A DNA stretch of 64,000 nt from contig NZ_JAKJHW010000001.1 of NCBI RefSeq assembly GCF_021646685.1, positions 868,001 to 932,000 on the forward strand, given 5' to 3'. The stretch is from Pseudalkalibacillus salsuginis. Lineage in GTDB: Bacteria; Bacillota; Bacilli; Bacillales; Fictibacillaceae. A program made the translations under genes and the position numbers. Numbering within the stretch: position 1 is the first letter of the stretch; every line of letters begins with the position of its first letter. Positions 26,976-33,030 of the stretch are shown here, one piece after another. A model generated the notes under the pieces. It did not search any database and was not told the origin of the DNA. It saw nothing but the letters and a program-made list of their open reading frames with translations.

Positions 26976-27681
26976 TGATATGTTGGGGGCTAAATTGAAG
27001 CAAGAGTATGAAGTAAAAGAACAACAAAAGGAAAAAACATGGAAGGCGATTGAAGACGAGTTGGATTTCATCCAACCAAAAAAGAAAAAATCGAAATGGA
27101 TCGGCTTTGCGGCCACTGTAGCTGCGGCTGTAATACTCGTCATCGGCCTTATGAATACAACACCAGGATACGCCCTCGTCGATAAAGTGAAAGAATGGTT
27201 TGCACCTGAAAAAGAGGTTGAAATCCCGATTGAGGGCACCGAAGAGGAAGGCACCTCATACTTGAACGATCAAACTGAACATGGATATGTGATATATGTA
27301 GATGAAGAACGCTATAAGCTGGAAGAACATGAGGGTTATGATATTATCACCACAATAGAACCTCTACCAGTACAATATCCTGAAGTATTCATGAAAATCA
27401 TCAGGAAAAAGGACCAGTCAGTTGATGAGACGGTCAGTCAATTGGAAGCAGAACACGGTTTTACTTTTGAGCAGACCAACTATCCAATCAACGCCAAGAC
27501 AGCACGTACTTTAGACGGTAACAATTGGGATAGCCTGATCAATCGTTACTATGTCATTCCTGATGAAGACGGCGGATCCTATATCTTCCACCAACGTTTC
27601 TTCTTAGAAGCTGAAGAAGGTCACGGAGTAAGGCTGGATGCCATGATGAAAGACTTTGAAATCGTAGAGGAAAAAGGATGA
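26956..27681 (+). CDS. Membrane protein, probable anti-sigma factor
   Basis: 241-aa protein. The N-terminal cytoplasmic segment (about 50 residues) has a charged helix (KLKQEYEVKEQQKEKTWKAI). One membrane helix is at about 53-72 (IGFAATVAAAVILVIGLM), and an external acidic domain of about 165 residues follows. TAAGGGGAG precedes the ATG. The overlap with the ECF sigma gene and the single-pass topology argue that it holds the sigma factor at the membrane. A classical zinc anti-sigma HxxxCxxC motif is not present. Function is inferred from context. Confidence 0.75.
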   Translation: MDKNNFDDMLGAKLKQEYEVKEQQKEKTWKAIEDELDFIQPKKKKSKWIGFAATVAAAVILVIGLMNTTPGYALVDKVKEWFAPEKEVEIPIEGTEEEGTSYLNDQTEHGYVIYVDEERYKLEEHEGYDIITTIEPLPVQYPEVFMKIIRKKDQSVDETVSQLEAEHGFTFEQTNYPINAKTARTLDGNNWDSLINRYYVIPDEDGGSYIFHQRFFLEAEEGHGVRLDAMMKDFEIVEEKG

Positions 27682-27743
27682 GTGACTCAATTTTGTTAAA
27701 TCATTCAACATCAGCCGCTTCTACCTAATCTAAAAATGTATGG

Positions 27744-27787
27744 AATAACCCATGGAGAATTTTCGTTTTCTCCGTGGGTTATTTTAT
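27744..27787 (+). terminator. Terminator of the sigma/anti-sigma operon
   Basis: 16-bp stem, arms 27744-27759 and 27768-27783 (AATAACCCATGGAGAA with one U-G), then a T-rich tail. Confidence 0.8.
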
Positions 27788-27940
27788 CAGAATTAGAGTG
27801 TTTTTTTCACATCACTCATCTATATTCTTCCATATGTTTTTCACTATACTACTTTCGTGTTATAGCAGTAGTACGATATACGTGATTATCGGAGATGGAC
27901 TAGAAACTTTCATTTTTTTAGAATATTATGATTATTAACA

Positions 27941-27966
27941 AAAATGAATGGGTACTCATTCATTTT
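27941..27966. promoter_or_regulatory. TetR-type palindromic operator upstream of the YhgE/Pip gene
   Basis: A 26-bp palindrome with a single central mismatch pair. The half-site is AAAATGAATG and the other half CATTCATTTT, with GTAC in the centre. It resembles the TGAATGA-N-TCATTCA boxes bound by FadR/YsiA-type TetR regulators in Bacillus. It lies 36 bases before the start codon of the YhgE/Pip gene, within the likely promoter. No TetR gene is adjacent. Confidence 0.65.
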
Positions 27967-28001
27967 ATGGAAGCGTTTACTATACTTTTGGAGGTATCGG
28001 G

Positions 28002-30143
28002 ATGAATAGTTTCAAATTACTTTCTGCTGAATTTTCAAAGATTGCTGCCAACAAGGGAATCTTAGTCTCTGTAATCGCTGCTCTGTTGGTTCCTGTCGTT
28101 TATGGCGGGATCCTTCTGTCCGCAACTTGGGGGCCTTATGATAACCTTGATAACTTGCCAGTGGCCGTCGTCAATAATGATCAGGGTGCGATTTCTGAAA
28201 ATGAACCTATCAACGTAGGAAACGAATTAGTAGCGAATATGAAGGAAGGAAAAAACCTGGGCTGGGAATTTGTGAATTCAACCGATGCAATGAGGGGGCT
28301 TCAAAAGAATGAATATTACATGGCGATCATTATCCCTGAGGACTTTTCCCAACGTGTCACCACTGTAATGGAGCCCGATCCGAAGAAGCTTGAACTTGAA
28401 TACATTCAGAATGAAGGGATGAACTTCCTCGCCTCAAAAGTTACAGAAACAGCCACACAGCGTATCCGGGAGCAACTTGCAGATACGATTACGCAAAATT
28501 ACACCTCGAAAGTTTTTACAAGCTTAGAAGACGTTTCTGACGGCTTCGGAAAGGCAGCTGACGGCTCTGCCCGGTTATCCGATGGAACAACCCAGCTGCA
28601 TAACGGGACAGAAAAGCTTTTAAACTCTGTTACATCGAAACAATCAGATATTACCAAACTAGCAAATGGTACACAAGAATTAAAGGACGGGACAAGCCTC
28701 CTATTAAGTAAATTGGAAGAAAAATCTGGGGACATCAACAAGCTCGCGGACGGTTCCCGGGAATTGCACGATGGTACCGTAAAGCTTAAAGATGGAACTG
28801 GACAGATCTTAGTCGGCTTGCAAAAGGCTGAAACTGGTAGTGCAGATCTTAAGAATGGTGTAGCGAATAATCTGGCCCCCGGAGCAAGAGGGGTTGCTGA
28901 TGGTACGGTCCGTCTTAAGGATGGATCTGCTAAATTGGCAGATGGTGCCAATCGATTGCTCGCAGGCTTGAAGGAATTCCGAGAGGCGAACCCATCCACC
29001 ACATTGCCGCCATATAAGGACCCTTACCAACAAATCATCGACGGGGCTCAGAATTTAGCAAATGGTTTGAACAGTTTATCAACGAAATCAGTCGCTTTAA
29101 GTAAAGGTGCAGTAAAAGTTTCAGATGGAATCGATAATAAAATTGTACCTGGTACAGCCCAACTCCATGATGGATTGAATCAACTCGTAGCTGGACAAAA
29201 GAAAGTGGATTCTGGTGCCGCTCAATTGGAAGATGGAGCGAGCAGACTGGCTAATGGGAATGCTCAAGTGGAAAATGGCTGGCAAGAACTCATTACTGGT
29301 GTTTCAAAACTTGATTCAGGTGCTGGACGAATCGCCAAAGGAAATGCGGCTGTTGATGAGGGATGGAAAAAATTATCGACCGGGGCATCTAAGTTGGAAG
29401 ATGGAGCAGGAAGAGTGAACGATGGAAGTGAAGAACTTGCTACAGGTTTGAAGGAAGGTGCTGATAAAACGAGCGGTCTGAATACTGGAGAAAAAAACAT
29501 TGGTATGTTCTCCTCACCGGTCGAACTTGCAAGTGATACGGTCAACGACTATGAATATTACCGTGACTCGACTGCACCATATATCCTGACGCTCGGTTTA
29601 TTTGTCGGAATCCTGATCATGTCCCTGTTCATTAATTTCAAAAGACCAGCTCATGTTTCAAGTATTAGCTGGTTTACAGTCAAGTTCATGAATCTTGCAT
29701 TATTGTCGCTTATCCAAGCCGCTTTATTGCTGATGACCGTGTTTTTCATACTAAAATTGAATGTAACCAATCCACTTGGACTGATTTTGTTCACGATTGT
29801 CGTAAGCATTGTTTTTTCGGCCATCGTACTATTCCTGGCATCGCTTGGCGGTAACATCGGACGTTTTATTGCCCTAGCCCTCGTAATTTTACAATTATCC
29901 ATAACAGGAGCGAATTTACCAATCGAAATGCTCCCAGAGAATCTGAGAACATTAAGCGAATATTTACCGTTCACCTACTCGATTGCGGGCTTCAAATCAG
30001 TCATCACGTTAGGTGACTTTGGAGCAGCATTGGCAAACATGAGCATACTTTTAGCTTATCTTGTCCTCTTTGCCCTGCTATCTCTGACCGTGTTCCTCTT
30101 TATGAAAAAACCGAAACAGCATGATGTTGAAGCTGCAATGTGA
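28002..30143 (+). CDS. YhgE/Pip-family membrane protein
   Basis: 713-aa protein from ATG 28002 (GGAGGTATCGGG before it; the frame opens earlier at 27948 inside the operator). One membrane helix is near the N terminus (ISVI-type segment GILVSVIAALLVPVVYGGIL). A large extracellular part of about 480 residues carries the YhgE/Pip domains with many L..G...L..G repeats (for example GSAKLADGANRLLAGL), and a C-terminal ABC-2-like block of five to six helices closes it. Homologues include phage-infection protein Pip of lactococci and type VII-secretion-linked YhgE/YueB relatives. Substrate or partner is unknown. A terminator follows at 30150. Confidence 0.9.
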   Translation: MNSFKLLSAEFSKIAANKGILVSVIAALLVPVVYGGILLSATWGPYDNLDNLPVAVVNNDQGAISENEPINVGNELVANMKEGKNLGWEFVNSTDAMRGLQKNEYYMAIIIPEDFSQRVTTVMEPDPKKLELEYIQNEGMNFLASKVTETATQRIREQLADTITQNYTSKVFTSLEDVSDGFGKAADGSARLSDGTTQLHNGTEKLLNSVTSKQSDITKLANGTQELKDGTSLLLSKLEEKSGDINKLADGSRELHDGTVKLKDGTGQILVGLQKAETGSADLKNGVANNLAPGARGVADGTVRLKDGSAKLADGANRLLAGLKEFREANPSTTLPPYKDPYQQIIDGAQNLANGLNSLSTKSVALSKGAVKVSDGIDNKIVPGTAQLHDGLNQLVAGQKKVDSGAAQLEDGASRLANGNAQVENGWQELITGVSKLDSGAGRIAKGNAAVDEGWKKLSTGASKLEDGAGRVNDGSEELATGLKEGADKTSGLNTGEKNIGMFSSPVELASDTVNDYEYYRDSTAPYILTLGLFVGILIMSLFINFKRPAHVSSISWFTVKFMNLALLSLIQAALLLMTVFFILKLNVTNPLGLILFTIVVSIVFSAIVLFLASLGGNIGRFIALALVILQLSITGANLPIEMLPENLRTLSEYLPFTYSIAGFKSVITLGDFGAALANMSILLAYLVLFALLSLTVFLFMKKPKQHDVEAAM

Positions 30144-30149
30144 AATGTC

Positions 30150-30184
30150 AAGGGACAGATCCCTACCAAGGTTCTGTCCCTTTT
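30150..30184 (+). terminator. Terminator after the YhgE/Pip gene
   Basis: Stem AAGGGACAG (30150-30158) with CTGTCCCTT (30174-30182), followed by T residues. Confidence 0.8.
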
Positions 30185-30337
30185 CTATGAAATCAGAGAA
30201 AAATAAAAATGAAGAGCTGGTACTTTGGATCACGAAAGAACTAGGCTGGGTGTCCGGAAGAAAAGCACCCGCTTTGGAAGATCGAACCCCTGCTCATCGA
30301 TATCAAATACGCAATTTTTTCAAAAGTGAGAGATTCA

Positions 30338-30490
30338 CTATTGCTTTGCTTTTTTACTTATTTTTAATAAAGAGCCTGTTAAGTATATGATTTTATTAAA
30401 AATTTCTCTTCGTTTGTCTTCTGGAAGATCTTTTTGGAATTCCTTGATCAAGCCTCTTATCTCTCTTATTAAATCTGCCTCTCTATCCAT
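30338..30490 (-). CDS. 50-aa ORF downstream of the pheromone precursor, unknown
   Basis: Small ORF starting MDREADLIREIRGLIKEF and ending LLKISKKAKQ. A strong ribosome site AGGAGGAG stands five bases before the ATG. It is charged and helix-forming with no membrane segment. Composition (pI basic at the end, acidic at the start) does not match Spo0E-type phosphatases, which carry an SQELD motif absent here. It lies about 200 bases after the repeat precursor gene on the same strand, behind that gene's terminator. No function is recognised; coding is supported by the ribosome site and an uninterrupted frame. Confidence 0.5.
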   Translation of the reverse strand: MDREADLIREIRGLIKEFQKDLPEDKRREIFNKIIYLTGSLLKISKKAKQ

Positions 30491-30625
30491 TACTCCTCCT
30501 ATCTTTTATACTCCATCAAAGTATCTCTCATATTATCGTCAAAAATTTTTAAACAAACTGAGAAGTTAGCCCTATTTGTATTAGGGGAAAATGGTCATTT
30601 AACCCAGTATAAAAGCAAATACATT

Positions 30626-30660
30626 TAAAAAGAAAAAAGTGCCGATTTAAGGCACTTTAG
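30626..30660 (-). terminator. Terminator of the rap-phr-like operon
   Basis: Stem AAAGTGCC/GGCACTTT (30636-30643 with 30651-30658), followed on minus by TTTCTTTTT. It lies 30 bases after the precursor stop codon. Confidence 0.85.
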
Positions 30661-30688
30661 GAATCATTTACTTCATAATAACTTGTAT

Positions 30689-31120
30689 TTATACGTCATT
30701 TGGAGGTGAGTCTTTGATGATTCCGTCGTGTGCCAGCAGGTCTACAGAGTCTTTGATGATCCCGTCATGTGCAAGCTTCGCAGGTGAGTCTTTGATGATT
30801 CCATCATGTGCCAGCAGGTCTACAGAGTCTTTGATAATCCCATCATGTGCAAGCTTCGCAGGTGAGTCTTTGATGATTCCATCATGTGCCAGCAGGTCTA
30901 CAGAGTCTTTGATAATCCCGTCATGTGCAAGCTTCGCAGGTGAGTCTTTGATGATTCCATCGTGTGTTAGCAGGTCTACAGAGTCTTTGATAATCCCGTC
31001 ATGTGCAAGCTTTGCAGGTGAATCTTTGATGATCCCATCATGTGCTTCACTTGTGCTGAGGAACATTGGCAAAATAACGACAGACAGTGACAACATCAAC
31101 AAGACAACCACTTTCTTCAT
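30689..31120 (-). CDS. Multi-copy Phr-like secreted peptide-pheromone precursor
   Basis: 143-aa protein: signal peptide of about 25 residues (KK n-region, hydrophobic core, cleavage likely after SEA), then nine tandem 13-residue units. Each contains HDGIIKDS. The linkers alternate strictly: AHDGIIKDSPAKL in units 1, 3, 5, 7 (T instead of A in unit 3) and AHDGIIKDSVDLL in units 2, 4, 6, 8; unit 9 ends SPPNDV. The Shine-Dalgarno TAAGGAGG overlaps the stop codon of the Rap-like gene 15 bases upstream, so translation is coupled. Normal Phr precursors are 40-60 aa with one or two pheromone copies. Secretion, trimming by an extracellular protease and re-import through Opp are inferred from the Phr family. 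The mature sequence may be DGIIKD or a close variant. Confidence 0.8.
   Translation of the reverse strand: MKKVVVLLMLSLSVVILPMFLSTSEAHDGIIKDSPAKLAHDGIIKDSVDLLTHDGIIKDSPAKLAHDGIIKDSVDLLAHDGIIKDSPAKLAHDGIIKDSVDLLAHDGIIKDSPAKLAHDGIIKDSVDLLAHDGIIKDSPPNDV
30707..31045 (-). repeat. Coding tandem repeat, 39-bp units in 78-bp pairs
   Basis: Nine 39-bp units encode HDGIIKDS plus linker. They are arranged as near-identical 78-bp pairs differing by only a few, mostly silent, bases (for example GATGATTCC/GATAATCCC on plus). Such similarity indicates recent expansion or homogenisation of a two-unit block. Because 39 is a multiple of three, the opposite strand is open too. Confidence 0.95.
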
Positions 31121-31134
31121 CCAAAAAATCCTCC

Positions 31135-32226
31135 TTAGCTTAATTTGTTTTTGGCGTGGATGACCAGTTTGTAATACTTCATGGCCTCTTTGATGTTTCT
31201 CTCTTGTTCATAATATTTCGCCAATTCATGACTGAATTCCTCTAAATTTCCCCAATATTTTTTGTCGAGATACGAAGAAATTTCTTCCCTTAGGACACAC
31301 ATGTAATCCTGCAGGTTTAATGTATGTTTTGCTTTTAGGATATTCAACTTCCCAAGATATTCAGAATCCTTGGTGTGTCCGCAAATATCATAGCATCGGT
31401 TTACCCAGTACATTGCATTTTCATTTTGTTGAAGTCTGAAATACTCGTTTGCCATTATGTACATGGTTTTTACTTGGTATTGATATTCATCATTTTCCAC
31501 CATCCATGTAAGGCTTTTTTCAAGATACTCGATTGCTTTAGTCGATTCCCCCTTTCTTGAGTACATCCAACCAAGGTTTTGCAAGGACACAGATTCAGTT
31601 TCTAAACATTTTACAAGTTGAGCATACTTTATTGCCTTATTCAAATAATATTCTGCGCGATCATAGTTCCCAAGGAGGATATGATTGGTTCCTAGTAGAT
31701 TTTTACAATCGGCGGTGCGTAAATGATAATGTTCGTCTGTTTGAAAAATTTCTATAGCCTTGAATGTATGTTGGATCGAATTTAGAATATCAAGGTGCTG
31801 AGAGTAAACGGATGCTAATTTATAGTGGAATTCTGCCGTCTCAATGGGGTCGGGAATAGAGGTCAGCCTTTTTTCAGCATAATGGAAGTGGGTCAGTGCG
31901 TCTTCATACTTCTTTTGTCTGTATAGATAGATACCTTTAAAAAATTGATAGTAATACTCAAGCATATCATCCATCTCATTTTTGTCTTGATTAATTTCAA
32001 GCATGAGTAGATCTGCATCCTCTATTGTTTTGGAATGGATCAGATTGTACCGGAAAGTTAAGAGTGAATAATAGAGAAGCAGATTCTGATTTTCCTCCAT
32101 ATGGTTTATCTTCTCATCGATCTCTTCCTTTAATTTCAAAGCTTTTTCGACATTACGATCACGAATCATTACGTACCAGGAATTCAAAAGGTTAGTCATC
32201 TCACTTGAACTTACCATGACTTTCAT
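31135..32226 (-). CDS. Rap-family TPR regulator (aspartyl-phosphate phosphatase type)
   Basis: 363-aa protein of the Rap family. Residues 10-70 form the N-terminal three-helix bundle with the Rap signature (LLNSWYVMIRDRN; HMEENQNLLLYYSLLTFRYN). Gln-47, with Glu-45 before it, is at the same number as the RapH residue that attacks the Spo0F aspartyl phosphate, so phosphatase activity is plausible. Residues about 95-355 hold TPR repeats (for example YDRAEYYLNKAIKYAQ and STKAIEYLEKSLTWM) that bind Phr peptides in known members. The start ATG 32226 lies after AAAGGAG. The precursor gene is coupled directly behind it. Likely target: a response regulator such as Spo0F or ComA (inference). Confidence 0.88.
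   Translation of the reverse strand: MKVMVSSSEMTNLLNSWYVMIRDRNVEKALKLKEEIDEKINHMEENQNLLLYYSLLTFRYNLIHSKTIEDADLLMLEINQDKNEMDDMLEYYYQFFKGIYLYRQKKYEDALTHFHYAEKRLTSIPDPIETAEFHYKLASVYSQHLDILNSIQHTFKAIEIFQTDEHYHLRTADCKNLLGTNHILLGNYDRAEYYLNKAIKYAQLVKCLETESVSLQNLGWMYSRKGESTKAIEYLEKSLTWMVENDEYQYQVKTMYIMANEYFRLQQNENAMYWVNRCYDICGHTKDSEYLGKLNILKAKHTLNLQDYMCVLREEISSYLDKKYWGNLEEFSHELAKYYEQERNIKEAMKYYKLVIHAKNKLS
31216..31243 (-). promoter_or_regulatory. Sigma-H-like promoter within the 3' end of the rap gene
   Basis: AGAGGAATT (31235-31243) and GGCGAAA (31216-31222) are separated by 12 bp. They match the Sigma-H consensus RNAGGAWWW-N11-12-RNNGAAT except for the last base. It lies about 100 bases before the precursor start, where several B. 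subtilis phr genes have Sigma-H promoters. Confidence 0.5.
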
Positions 32227-32265
32227 TTTAATTATTCATCTCCTTTAAATAATACGAATGACGTC

Positions 32266-32294
32266 TATTTACACAGTTTTTCGACTTTCTTCAA
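32266..32294 (-). promoter_or_regulatory. Candidate Sigma-A promoter of the rap-like gene
   Basis: -35 TTGAAG (32289-32294) and -10 TAAATA (32266-32271) with a 17-bp spacer, 40 bases before the start codon. No ComA box (TTGCGG-N4-CCGCAA) is visible. Confidence 0.45.
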
Positions 32295-32479
32295 TAAAAA
32301 CCTTTCTATTATCAATAGATAGTCCATTTACACTATGAATGAAGAAAAGTGGCAAAAAAGCACTACATTAGGGAAATTGAATATTTGGCGAACGTTGAAA
32401 AAAGACCCTTACTTTAAGTATCGCCTTGAATTTTGCTTAAATTGGGGTCAATTTTATAATAATTTTTTTCAGTACAATC

Positions 32480-32587
32480 CAGATAGCGAGTAGGACGACG
32501 ACTAATCCTTTTTTCGTAATATATCAAAGTATGTTCGCTACGCTAAAACCTATTATTTTCTGCTATCTCACCTATGCAATACACCAT
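32480..32587 (-). pseudogene. Remnant of a MerR-family regulator gene
   Basis: Minus strand: GAGGTGTAAGG, then ATG at 32587 and MVYCIGEIAENNRF followed by TAG (32543-32545). The frame then continues RSEHTLIYYEKK, a further one-base shift and GL. This matches the start of MerR regulators (IGEIAE...SEHTLRYYEKKGL). The gene is broken by a stop and a frameshift, and the rest is lost. Its MerR-type promoter upstream is intact. Confidence 0.7.
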
Positions 32588-32657
32588 CCTTACACCTCAC
32601 TTTTATGCTTACTTCTTCCCTTCGAACAATAAACTTCTTTGTCTGCTTGCATAAAAA

Positions 32658-32688
32658 ACCATACCACTTAGCGTTAACTCTAAGTCAA
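32658..32688 (-). promoter_or_regulatory. MerR-type promoter, 19-bp spacer with palindrome
   Basis: -35 TTGACT (32683-32688) and -10 TATGGT (32658-32663) with exactly 19 bp between. The dyad at 32666-32685 has arms ACTTAG/CTAAGT around GTTAAC and one mismatch pair. It resembles AdhR-like MerR sites. It faces the MerR remnant at 32587. Confidence 0.7.
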
Positions 32689-32762
32689 GCGTAGAAAACT
32701 GTTGTAGTAATATGAATATAATCTGTACCAACAAAAAAAGCCCTTCATATCAAGGACTTGTT

Positions 32763-32818
32763 GTAATCTGTTATGGTGGAGCATAGCGGGCTCGAACCGC
32801 TGACCTCTTCGCTGCCAG
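32763..32818 (-). repeat. attachment-site direct repeat (tRNA-Ala 3' fragment)
   Basis: 56 bases identical to 47818-47873, containing the 3' half of tRNA-Ala from the anticodon arm through CCA. Similarity continues imperfectly about 50 bases further down to 32710, including the A-run/AGCCCTT...ATCAAGGACTTGT region. The tRNA 5' half is absent. It marks the left end of the integrated element. Confidence 0.92.
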
Positions 32819-32912
32819 AGATGGACATATCTTTTGATTATAACAGAATCGGTTTGAAAACGTTGATTTTATAGACTTTAAATTAAAGAGCTTTTGATAA
32901 TGTAGGATTGGA

Positions 32913-32922
32913 TTGGGGACGA
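32913..32922 (+). repeat. End-proximal motif TTGGGGACGA, left
   Basis: It occurs in inverted orientation at 47739-47748 near the other end of the element. Further GTCCCCA copies lie beside both. Possible arm-type integrase or excisionase sites. Confidence 0.4.
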
Positions 32923-33030
32923 CAAGGTTAAGTTAGTCCCCAATTGGTTCCCAATTCTGAATCAATTTTAGTGAAATTAGAACGAATATTATAGGTAAAT
33001 GGCAAGAATATTCTTTCTTATTTAACACTT

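Noticed and set aside
28499-29002. 167-aa minus-strand ORF within the YhgE/Pip gene
   Set aside because: Shadow of the L..G repeat region; rich in PSA/SAP residues from antisense translation and without a ribosome site.
28530-29480. DNA tandem repeat in the YhgE/Pip gene
   Set aside because: The L..G...L..G pattern is a protein-level repeat typical of the family; DNA units are too diverged to call a tandem repeat.
30707-31045. CRISPR-like array
   Set aside because: Units are contiguous and coding, there are no unique spacers, and no cas genes are present.
30714-31163. 149-aa plus-strand open frame of repeated IPSCASRSTESL
   Set aside because: It is the mirror of the 39-bp coding repeat; a repeat length divisible by three keeps several frames open. 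The minus frame has the ribosome site, signal peptide and operon context.
32763-32818. Second tRNA-Ala gene
   Set aside because: Only the 3' half is present; no 5' acceptor or D-arm. It is the attachment-site duplicate.
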